A stretch of DNA of 7,010 nt, from positions 1 through 7,010 of the forward strand of contig DAOTYI010000279.1 in assembly GCA_034434895.1 (NCBI GenBank), read 5' to 3'. The notes under the pieces were generated by a model. It worked only from the letters and a program-made list of their open reading frames with translations. It made no database searches and was not told the origin of the DNA. The DNA is from DAOTXL01 sp034434895. GTDB lineage: Bacteria; Chloroflexota; Anaerolineae; JAAYZQ01. Position 1 is the first letter of the stretch. Every line of letters starts with the position of its first letter. The position numbers and the translations under genes are program-made. Shown in pieces: positions 1 to 6,340 of this stretch.

Positions 1-1
1 G

Positions 2-424
2 CTCCTGGCCCACCTGTCGGCGGGGCGGGTGGGGTGGGCCTTGCGCGCCAGCCAGGATGAGGTGTTGCTACGCCAACGTCAACAGCACCTGGACCGGCTG
101 GTGCAGCTCCTGGCGGCAAGCCGGGTGGAGCGGCTTGATTTTGCCTGGGAGGCCAGCCGCGAATCAACCGCGTTGCGCGAGATGTTGGAGGTATGGACCG
201 GCTGGTGGCGTGACCTTCTCTTGCTGTATAACGGCAACGAGCGGGACCTGATCAACCTGGACCGCAGTGACGAACTGCGATCCCTGGCAAAGCAGGGCAG
301 CCTGCTTCAGATATGGACCGTGCTCAGAGCGCTACAGACCGCTGCGGTCCAACTGGAGGCCAATGTCAACAGCCGGCTGGCGTTAGAAGGGCTGCTGCTC
401 AAGCTGCCCCGCTGGCATCTCTGA
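2..424 (+). CDS. holB: DNA polymerase III delta' subunit, C-terminal part (5' end outside window)
   Basis: The frame is open from the first complete codon at position 2 to the TGA at 422-424, giving 140 residues and no convincing start, so the gene begins upstream of the window. Delta' is part of the clamp-loader complex that puts the sliding clamp on DNA at the replication fork. The visible part is the helical C-terminal collar region, after the AAA+ ATPase domain. It shows the family-typical motif LSAGRVGWAL near the left end, then a helical stretch, and ends with EANVNSRLALEGLLLKLP, close to the NVNPRLALE signature of delta' and tau/gamma C-termini. A GTG at 29-31 could be mistaken for a start, but the homology continues upstream of it. 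The following ricT matches the holB-yaaT order of Bacillus, which supports holB over dnaX. The catalytic-domain motifs cannot be checked here. Confidence 0.85.
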   Translation, partial: LLAHLSAGRVGWALRASQDEVLLRQRQQHLDRLVQLLAASRVERLDFAWEASRESTALREMLEVWTGWWRDLLLLYNGNERDLINLDRSDELRSLAKQGSLLQIWTVLRALQTAAVQLEANVNSRLALEGLLLKLPRWHL

Positions 425-468
425 CACCTGTGCAATTAGCCCAGGAGGCTCCGCACCATCGCGCCGTT

Positions 469-542
469 TTCACCGCCGAGATCGCAGAGAACGCTGAGCA
501 AGTCGAAAACATCTCTGCGCTCTCGGCCTGCTCTGCGGTGAA
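469..542. repeat. Imperfect long inverted repeat of the CGCAGAG type
   Basis: The arms begin TTCACCGC (469-476) and end GCGGTGAA (535-542). Aligning the left arm with the reverse complement of the right arm over about 31 bases gives roughly 23 matches, with a short AT-richer centre around 501-511. The arms carry repeated CGCAGAG/GCTGAG/CTCTGCG units. The same CGCAGAGAACGC word recurs at 4591-4602. It fills most of the 166-bp holB-ricT gap and ends 48 bases before the ricT start. It could be a MITE-like dispersed repeat or a structured intercistronic RNA. It does not look like an intrinsic terminator because no T-tract follows. Confidence 0.6.
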
Positions 543-590
543 TTGGAACCTGATTGCACAGATCACATCTTTGAGGAGTTGCGGAGAGGT

Positions 591-1448
591 ATGCCGTTGG
601 TAACAGGGATCCGCTTTGGCCCCGCGGCCAAAGTGTACTATTTTGACCCGAGCGGTTTTGAGGACCTGACCACCGGGGAATATGTCGTTGTGGAAACGGC
701 CCGTGGAGAAGAGGTAGGTAAGGTGGTCATCCCCCCCCGCCATATCAGCGAACAGGAAGTTGTAGGCCGGTTAAAGGGTATCCTGAGGCGGGCAACGGCC
801 ATAGACCTGACCCAGATGGCTTATTACCGGTGCAAAGAACAGGAGGCGTTGGACCGCTGCCGTGAAAAGGTGCAGGAACATGGCCTGCCGATGAAGGTCA
901 TCCGGGCTGAATACAACTACGATGGCAGCCGCCTGGTCTTTTTCTTCTCCGCCGAGAAGCGGGTAGATTTTCGCCAGCTGGTTCAGGACCTGGCCCACTC
1001 TTTCAGAGCACGCATCGAGCTGCGCCAGATCGGGGTCCGCGATGAGGCCAAGCTGATGGGGGGGATCGGCCGCTGTGGCCTGACCCTATGCTGCTCCACC
1101 TGGCTGTCTGACTTTGACCCGGTCTCGATCAAGATGGCCAAGCAGCAAGACCTGCCCCTCAGCCCGATGGAAATTTCGGGCCTGTGCGGACGGTTGCTTT
1201 GCTGCCTGGCCTACGAGAGTGACTACTATGCCGAGATGCGAAACAGGCTGCCGAAGCGGAACGAGGTCATTGACACGCCGCATGGCCGGGGCAGGGTGGT
1301 CGAGGTGAATGTTGTCAAGGAGACGGTTCAGGTCGAGCTGGAGAGCGAGGTGGTCATCGAGGTCGCCCACCAGGAGCTAAGTGAGTGGGCCGCGGCTGCC
1401 GCCAAACCCTCGAGCCATCGGCGCCGACGGCGACGGAAGGGGTCCTGA
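591..1448 (+). CDS. ricT: PSP1-domain protein RicT (YaaT-like), RNase Y / Y-complex partner
   Basis: This 285-residue protein belongs to the PSP1 superfamily. In B. subtilis RicT (YaaT) forms a cytoplasmic complex with RicA (YmcA) and RicF (YlbF) that carries [4Fe-4S] clusters, influences RNase Y-dependent mRNA maturation, and is needed for competence, biofilm formation and sporulation. The N-terminus TGIRFGPAAKVYYFDP (residues 5-20) is the typical family start. The PSP1 core follows, with DGSRLVFFFSAEKRVDFR around 111-128. The family cysteines are present: C162, C167 and C168 in GRCGLTLCC, and C199, C204 and C205 in LCGRLLCCLAYE. The C-terminus is a basic tail, H276 then six arginines and a lysine. 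I chose ATG 591 because homology starts there; an in-frame TTG at 543 lies at the edge of a repeat. Purine-rich sequence precedes the ATG: GAGGAG at 573-578 and GGAGAGG at 583-589, the latter very close. ricA and ricF are not in this window. Confidence 0.9.
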   Translation: MPLVTGIRFGPAAKVYYFDPSGFEDLTTGEYVVVETARGEEVGKVVIPPRHISEQEVVGRLKGILRRATAIDLTQMAYYRCKEQEALDRCREKVQEHGLPMKVIRAEYNYDGSRLVFFFSAEKRVDFRQLVQDLAHSFRARIELRQIGVRDEAKLMGGIGRCGLTLCCSTWLSDFDPVSIKMAKQQDLPLSPMEISGLCGRLLCCLAYESDYYAEMRNRLPKRNEVIDTPHGRGRVVEVNVVKETVQVELESEVVIEVAHQELSEWAAAAAKPSSHRRRRRRKGS

Positions 1449-1464
1449 CCTGACCGGTCAGGTC
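1447..1464. terminator. Perfect 18-bp palindrome between convergent ricT and spoVS (possible shared terminator)
   Basis: The sequence GACCTGACCGGTCAGGTC is its own exact reverse complement. Its left edge overlaps the last two bases of the ricT TGA (1446-1448) and its right edge abuts the spoVS TAG (1465-1467 on the plus strand), so it fills the whole gap between the convergent genes. As RNA it would form about a 7-bp stem with a CCGG loop on either strand. No T-tract follows on either strand, so an ordinary intrinsic terminator is uncertain. Alternatives are a protein-binding dyad or a processing hairpin. Confidence 0.45.
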
Positions 1465-1728
1465 CTATCGTGGCTCGATCGAAATCCGAATGGCCGTTCT
1501 CTCTTGCCCTCCGATCTCCACATCTGCGAATGAGGGGATGCAGACCACGTCCAGCCCATCCAGTTTCAGAAACCCCCGGGCGATGGCCGCTGCTTTGATC
1601 GCCTGGTTCACCGCCCCGGCACCAATCGCCTGGATCTCGGCCCGACCATGTTCCCGGACGACGCCAGCGATGGCTCCGGCCACAGCCGTTGATCTGGACT
1701 GAGCTGCCACTTTGATGATATCCGCCAT
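1465..1728 (-). CDS. spoVS: Stage V sporulation protein S (SpoVS family)
   Basis: This small protein of 87 residues has the usual SpoVS length (86 in B. subtilis) and aligns along its full length. The hallmark motifs are KVAAQSRSTAVAGAIAGVVRE (residues 6-26 approximately), AEIQAIGAGAVNQAIKA (30-46), AIARGF (48-53) and ERTAIRISIEPR at the end. SpoVS has an Alba-like fold and is thought to bind nucleic acid. In Bacillus it affects septation and spore coat assembly, but homologues occur in many bacteria that do not sporulate, so the name should not be read as evidence of sporulation. The ATG at 1728-1726 has a strong Shine-Dalgarno sequence, AAGGAGG, seven bases upstream. It lies downstream of rny as in Bacillus, but without ymdB between them. 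A plausible promoter of its own lies about 130 bases upstream, so it may be transcribed independently of rny. Confidence 0.93.
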   Translation of the reverse strand: MADIIKVAAQSRSTAVAGAIAGVVREHGRAEIQAIGAGAVNQAIKAAAIARGFLKLDGLDVVCIPSFADVEIGGQERTAIRISIEPR

Positions 1729-1860
1729 CTTGATGCCTCCTTGTCTCCCCCTGGGACCGTTGGCGAAAACCTGGGGCTATCCCCTTTGCCACAACTGCCC
1801 GTAGCAGGCCTCGGCCCTCCGGCCACGCGTGACGAGAATCGGGTTATCGGCTTTTTCCCC

Positions 1861-1889
1861 ATTGTACCCGATCCTGCTCAGAAAAGCAA
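1861..1889 (-). promoter_or_regulatory. Putative sigma-70-type promoter for spoVS
   Basis: Read on the minus strand, TTGCTT (1889-1884) is followed after exactly 17 bases by TACAAT (1866-1861), five of six matches to the -10 consensus. The start site would be near 1854, giving a leader of about 125 bases. The leader contains a GGGG-ATAG-CCCC mini-hairpin and several GGCC dyads. The -35 match is weak (three of six). The rest of the 252-bp rny-spoVS gap contains no gene that I can support. Confidence 0.5.
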
Positions 1890-1980
1890 GCTGCCAGGCC
1901 CTGGGCTTCAGGCCCTGCACCTCTCTCAGGCGCTCGCCGGGTCTGTACAGGGCGGGCTGGAGGCCTGTTCTGCCAGCAGG

Positions 1981-3513
1981 CTACCTGGCAAAATCCACCG
2001 CTCGCGTCTCGCGGATGACCGTGACTTTGATCTGGCCTGGGTATTGCAAATTCTCCTCCACCGCTTTGGCTATATTCTTGGAGAGCTGGATAGCGGCCAG
2101 GTCGTCTATTTGCTCCGGCTTGACCAGGATCCGAATCTCCCGCCCGGCCTGGACAGCATACGCTTCGGCGACCCCCTCAAAGGTGTTGGCCACCTCTTCC
2201 AGCGCTTTAATGCGCTTGACGTAGGTCTCCAGCGATTCCCGCCGGGCGCCAGGCCTGGCCCCTGAAATGGCGTCTGCTGCTTCCACGATAATGGCTTCCA
2301 GCGACTCGCCCTCACTTTCGCCGTGATGAGCCGCGATGCAGTTGACAATGGCCGGGGCCAGCCCGTAGCGTTTGGCCAGATCGGCGCCGATGAGGGCATG
2401 GGGGCCTTCTACTTCGTGGTCCACGGCCTTGCCGATGTCGTGCAGCAATGCCCCAGCCTTGGCCACCTGCACATTGGCTCCCAGCTCGGCTGCCAGGATG
2501 CCGGCGATGTGAGCCGTCTCGACAGCGTGGGCCAGTTGATTCTGGCCGTAGCTCGTCCTGAACTTGAGCCGCCCCAACAGCCTGACAATCTCCGGGCGCA
2601 GGCCAGGGACGCCGGCTTCTATGGCAGCCTGCTCACCTGCCTCGCGGATGATCTGATCCACCTCCTCTCTCGCTTTGGCGACCACCTTTTCAATGCGGGC
2701 GGGATGGATGCGGCCATCCAGGATCAGCTTGCTCAGGGCCACCCGGGCCACCTCGCGCCGCACCGGATCGAAGCAGGACAGCAGAACGGCCTCCGGCGTA
2801 TCATCTACCACCAGGTCCACCCCGGTGGCGTTCTCCAAGGCTCGGATGTTGCGTCCCTGGCGACCGATGATCCGGCCTTTCATCTCGTCATTGGGCAGGG
2901 GGACGGTTGAAACCGCCACCTCGGCCACCTGGTCGGAGGCGATGCGCTGAATGGCCAGCGTCACGATCTCCCTGGCCCGCCGCTCCGCCTCTTCCCTGGC
3001 CTCTGCCTCCACTTCGCGGATGACCCGGGCCATATCCTGCCGGGCCTCCTGTTCCACCGTCTGGAGCAGGAGGACTTTGGCCTCTTCCTGACTCATACCG
3101 GCCACCCGCTCCAGCTCAGCCAGTCGCTCTTTTTCTATCTTTTCCAACTGATTCTGGCGTTTATCAAGCGCGCTCTGACGTTGGTTCAGGGTGCGTTCGC
3201 GCTTGTCCAACTGCTCAAAACGCTCGTCAAGAGTGGCTCGCCGCTTTTGCAGCCGTTCCTCTTCTTCTCGTAATTGCCGCTCGCGCCGTTTTCCCTCCTG
3301 CTCCGCTTCCTCCCGCAGGTGATGGGCTTCGTCCCGGGCCCGGATCAACATCTCCTTGGCGGCAGTCTCGGCTTCGCCGATGATGCGCTCAGCCTGGCGG
3401 TGGGCCCCCTCGACCTTCAACCTGGCCCGGTACTGAAAGTAGAAATAGCCAGCCACTCCACCCAAGGCCAACCCCACTGCCAGGATAATGAGAGCGACGA
3501 TGATCCTGTCCAT
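1981..3513 (-). CDS. rny: Ribonuclease Y
   Basis: RNase Y is a membrane-anchored endoribonuclease that initiates decay and processing of many mRNAs in bacteria lacking RNase E. The 510-residue length is typical. Residues 4-26 form one N-terminal transmembrane segment. Residues about 30-195 are a long, highly charged coiled coil rich in Glu, Arg and Gln. A KH RNA-binding domain follows, with the GxxG loop GRQG at 217-220. The HD phosphohydrolase domain has H335, the H358-D359 pair in LLHDIGK, H396-H397 in AAHHGE, and D414, the expected metal ligands. The C-terminus QIKVTVIRETRAVDFAR is highly characteristic. The ATG is preceded on the minus strand by AGGACAGGAAAAAG, a usable purine-rich ribosome site. 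It lies 128 bp downstream of recX with no clear promoter in that gap, so cotranscription with recX is possible. No key residue is missing. Confidence 0.97.
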   Translation of the reverse strand: MDRIIVALIILAVGLALGGVAGYFYFQYRARLKVEGAHRQAERIIGEAETAAKEMLIRARDEAHHLREEAEQEGKRRERQLREEEERLQKRRATLDERFEQLDKRERTLNQRQSALDKRQNQLEKIEKERLAELERVAGMSQEEAKVLLLQTVEQEARQDMARVIREVEAEAREEAERRAREIVTLAIQRIASDQVAEVAVSTVPLPNDEMKGRIIGRQGRNIRALENATGVDLVVDDTPEAVLLSCFDPVRREVARVALSKLILDGRIHPARIEKVVAKAREEVDQIIREAGEQAAIEAGVPGLRPEIVRLLGRLKFRTSYGQNQLAHAVETAHIAGILAAELGANVQVAKAGALLHDIGKAVDHEVEGPHALIGADLAKRYGLAPAIVNCIAAHHGESEGESLEAIIVEAADAISGARPGARRESLETYVKRIKALEEVANTFEGVAEAYAVQAGREIRILVKPEQIDDLAAIQLSKNIAKAVEENLQYPGQIKVTVIRETRAVDFAR

Positions 3514-3641
3514 CTTTTTCCTGTCCTTTCCACATCATGTTCCAGGGTGTGGTTCATCATGGTTGACACTTCACCGCTTTCCCCATTCCTGTTCTCCCCC
3601 TTCTCCTCCCTGTGCCGGACAACCCAGGCAGGAGCGATTGT

Positions 3642-4271
3642 TCAATCACCTGCCGTCACCTCCGTCCAGCACCGCTCGGCCACCTCCTGGGCCACGTCGT
3701 AGTCGAACCCCCGGCGGACCAGGTAGTCCATCAGCCGGCGCATGAAGACAGGCCGCTCCAGGTGGGCGAGTTGGTGCGCCCTTTTCTCTGCGCTCCGGTA
3801 GGCGCTGGCCACCATATCCACCGGGCCGAGTGCCTGCGCGATGACCTCATCGCTGAGGCCCTTGCCTCGCAGTTCGTAGCGCAAGGCACGCGCCCCTTTG
3901 GGGCGGAACTGTTCCCGGTTTTCGATCCAGAACCGGGCAAATGCCTGGTCATCCAGCAATCCGGCCCGTTCCAACCGTTCGGCGACCTTTTCGATCTGCT
4001 GTTCGGTCCATCCCCGCCGGCTCAGGTGGGCAACCACCTCGGCGCGGCTACGGGGGCGATAGGCCAGGTAATCCAGAGCCTGATGATAGGCCTCCTCGCT
4101 GCTCCCCTGCTCTTGCAGCGCCTCGATCTCGGCGTCCGACAGGAACAGGCCAGGTTTCAGGCGGGCGGCCACAATGGCCGGCAGGCCAAAAGCGAACCGG
4201 CCGTCAAGGTAGACACTCACCCGATCTCGCTTCTTTTTCTGGACCTTCAGCGCCGTGATCGTGCCGGCCAC
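3642..4271 (-). CDS. recX: RecX regulatory protein
   Basis: RecX binds RecA filaments and modulates (usually inhibits) their growth and recombinase/coprotease activity. The protein has 209 residues. The N-terminal portion TITALKVQKKKRDRVSVYLDG (residues 4-24) followed by RFAFGL is the beta-rich extension seen in Gram-positive-type RecX. The helical RecX repeats follow: AYHQALDYLAYRPRSRAEV (61-79), then LLDDQAFARFWIENRE (105-120), then FRPKGARALRYELRGKGLSDEVI (122-144), with a final repeat ending RRGFDYDVAQEV. The start is GTG (4271-4269), supported by GAGGAG at 4281-4276 and by homology from residue 4. A strong hairpin followed by four Ts ends only 17 bases before the start codon, so expression may depend on readthrough or on attenuation. 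recX is separated from recA by 793 bp instead of being tightly linked. Confidence 0.93.
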   Translation of the reverse strand: MAGTITALKVQKKKRDRVSVYLDGRFAFGLPAIVAARLKPGLFLSDAEIEALQEQGSSEEAYHQALDYLAYRPRSRAEVVAHLSRRGWTEQQIEKVAERLERAGLLDDQAFARFWIENREQFRPKGARALRYELRGKGLSDEVIAQALGPVDMVASAYRSAEKRAHQLAHLERPVFMRRLMDYLVRRGFDYDVAQEVAERCWTEVTAGD

Positions 4272-4288
4272 ATCACTCCTCGGAATAC

Positions 4289-4322
4289 AAAACGGCTGTG
4301 GTGAGCGGGGTCACCACAGCCG
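4289..4322 (-). terminator. Intrinsic terminator-like hairpin just upstream of recX
   Basis: A perfect 12-bp stem is formed by 4293-4304 (CGGCTGTGGTGA) and 4311-4322 with a 6-base loop. On the minus strand the stem is followed by TTTTGTATT (4292-4284). The U-tract is short but consistent with termination of leftward transcription arriving from recA. Only 17 bases separate it from the recX GTG, and the recX Shine-Dalgarno lies in between, so there is little room for an independent recX promoter downstream of it. On the plus strand no T-tract follows. Confidence 0.65.
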
Positions 4323-4326
4323 CAGG

Positions 4327-4358
4327 GGCCTGCCCAGGGAAAACACCCCAGGCAGGCC
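4327..4358 (-). promoter_or_regulatory. Second hairpin in the recX leader
   Basis: GGCCTGCC (4327-4334) pairs perfectly with GGCAGGCC (4351-4358). Inside, GGG (4337-4339) can pair with CCC (4347-4349), giving about 11 base pairs with a small internal bulge and an A-rich loop. It lies four bases from the terminator-like hairpin at 4293-4322, so on the minus-strand transcript the two stems follow one another directly before recX. It could be part of an attenuator or a tandem terminator. No T-tract follows this stem. Confidence 0.5.
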
Positions 4359-4387
4359 GGGTGTGCCGAATAGACCGGTGATGGCCG

Positions 4388-4397
4388 ATACCGGTAT
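4388..4397. other. Short palindrome ATACCGGTAT upstream of recX
   Basis: A perfect 10-bp palindrome lies about 117 bases upstream of the recX start, next to another ACCGGT at 4374-4379. The ACCGGT core and a following TGC are shared with the dyad overlapping the recA -35 region (6266-6281). It may be an operator, but ACCGGT alone is expected a few times by chance in 7 kb of this composition. Confidence 0.25.
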
Positions 4398-4438
4398 GCT
4401 GACCGTGTGTCAGATGGAGAGCCGAATGCCTGTTTTCA

Positions 4439-4507
4439 GCAGATGGGAAATTGGCCCCCTCGAAGAACCCGGCTCACAGGCCGGTCGCTGCCATTTTCCC
4501 CATCTGC
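4439..4507. repeat. Nested imperfect inverted repeat in the recA-recX gap
   Basis: The outer arms 4439-4455 (starting GCAGATGGG) and 4490-4507 (ending CCCATCTGC) are inverted copies of about 17 bases, differing by one inserted base and one mismatch. An inner perfect stem, CCGGC (4469-4473) with GCCGG (4480-4484), sits in the loop. The whole 69-bp unit could form a cruciform or a structured RNA. It resembles a small non-autonomous repeat, but no target-site duplication was identified. Confidence 0.45.
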
Positions 4508-4590
4508 CGATTCTGTTTGTTCGGTCCTGAGCTTATTCCCTGCTCCGCTCGCGATAGTCTTCCTCGTAGAGATCGCTGGCCCGGTTTGGC

Positions 4591-4626
4591 CGCAGAGAAC
4601 GCCGGGAACGCAGAGACTTCTCTGCG
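4591..4626. repeat. CGCAGAG-type repeat with hairpin
   Basis: The sequence begins CGCAGAGAACGC and includes a perfect dyad, CGCAGAGA (4609-4616) with TCTCTGCG (4619-4626), separated by two bases. It shares the CGCAGAGAACGC word with the repeat between holB and ricT (469-542), which suggests two degenerate members of one dispersed family. The rest of the recA-recX gap (4272-5064) holds only further dyads and no supported gene. Confidence 0.45.
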
Positions 4627-4813
4627 CTTACAGAAATAGCACTCAACAGGAAGGCCACCCCGCCCGGTGATCATCGGAAACTATCCGCCCCGACGCCAAA
4701 GTCCGCGAACATGGATCCAGCAGGAGCCAGGGGAGTTTACAGATAGCAAGGCCCCACCCCTGCCCCGGCACAGGTGGATCGTCACAAACAAGTTCAGCAA
4801 TCGTTCTCCCTTA

Positions 4814-4833
4814 CAACCCCCTGGTGGGGGTTG
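4814..4833. other. Perfect 8-bp hairpin in the recA-recX gap
   Basis: CAACCCCC (4814-4821) and GGGGGTTG (4826-4833) are exact inverted copies around a TGGT tetraloop. It lies about 230 bases downstream of the recA stop on the minus strand. No T-tract follows on either strand, so it is better regarded as a structural element than as a standard terminator. Confidence 0.4.
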
Positions 4834-4881
4834 CTCTATCGCTCAACCCCATCCCCTGATGAGGGCGCTGAGAATCCTCAT

Positions 4882-4919
4882 CCAGAGGAAGCCGTTTGAC
4901 CCTCTGGCAGGCTTGCCTG
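4882..4919 (-). other. Stem-loops downstream of recA
   Basis: CCAGAGG (4882-4888) pairs exactly with CCTCTGG (4901-4907) across a 12-base loop, directly followed by the short dyad CAGGC-TT-GCCTG (4908-4919). They lie roughly 150-180 bases after the recA stop in the direction of recA transcription. They may stabilise or process the recA transcript 3' end. No T-tract follows, and no better recA terminator was seen closer to the stop codon. Confidence 0.3.
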
Positions 4920-5064
4920 CTCTGGGCTCAGCCGATAGAAACGGGCGTGAGAGACACAGCTTTCCCCGCTTTGAGCAACTTTTCCGGTCTTCCGGCATCC
5001 TGAGCGGCTATGGTGTCCCACTCATGGTTTCAACCCTCACGACACCACGCCTGCTATCGAGTTG

Positions 5065-6099
<1,035 letters not shown>

Positions 6100-6241
6100 T
6101 CCTGCTCTCCACTCTCCCCAATTTCAGGGACAGGCCTTGCGCCCGCCCTGGTCGCCCCTGCCCCAGAAAAGTGCGCTTCGACGGCGAATGTCACCCCTCC
6201 TCATCGGTCTCTCAAGGGGCAATGATGGCCACGCATAGCTT

Positions 6242-6270
6242 ATTATACCGCAAGATGCTACAGAGTGCAA
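6242..6270 (-). promoter_or_regulatory. Sigma-70-type promoter of recA
   Basis: On the minus strand TTGCAC (6270-6265) is separated by exactly 17 bases from a perfect TATAAT (6247-6242). Transcription would begin near 6235, giving a leader of about 135 bases before the recA ATG. The leader includes a TTCG-N4-CGAA dyad (6176-6187) and GC-rich inverted segments, but matches no riboswitch I recognise. The perfect -10 and the spacing make this the best promoter in the window. Confidence 0.75.
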
Positions 6271-6281
6271 ACCGGTGTGCA
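6266..6281. promoter_or_regulatory. Operator-like dyad overlapping the recA -35 box
   Basis: TGCAAACCGGTGTGCA has dyad symmetry TGCA-n-ACCGGT-n-TGCA, 14 of 16 positions symmetric. It overlaps five of the six bases of the -35 hexamer (6265-6270), the position expected of a repressor site. recA is commonly repressed by LexA, so an SOS-type operator is a natural hypothesis. The sequence does not match the Gram-positive CGAAC-N4-GTTCG box, and no lexA gene is in the window. Confidence 0.4.
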
Positions 6282-6340
6282 TGACCGTCACGAGCTTCGA
6301 CCTCACCCCTACCCCCCATAGGCGTCAACTTCAGGCGCGG

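Noticed and set aside
29..31. GTG as the start of holB
   Set aside because: The same frame is open to the left edge, and the recognisable delta' motif LSAGRVGWAL begins before this codon.
543..590. Upstream in-frame TTG start for ricT at 543
   Set aside because: It would add 16 residues with no family similarity, and it begins at the edge of an inverted repeat. Family homology begins at ATG 591.
1729..1980. Possible ymdB remnant between rny and spoVS
   Set aside because: No metallophosphoesterase-like motif was seen in any frame, and the gap is too short.
1741..2910. Long plus-strand open frames opposite spoVS leader and rny
   Set aside because: They are antisense to the clear RNase Y gene and show no family-like composition. 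They result from its codon bias.
3612..4304. 230-codon plus-strand frame opposite recX
   Set aside because: It is antisense to a full-length RecX match and has no recognisable domain.
4272..4360. T-box leader upstream of recX
   Set aside because: The paired stems lack the conserved T-box bulge and antiterminator sequence, and recX is not an amino-acid-related gene.
6100..6300. Gram-positive SOS box (CGAAC-N4-GTTCG) upstream of recA
   Set aside because: No match was found. TTCG-N4-CGAA at 6176-6187 has the opposite arrangement and lies in the leader.
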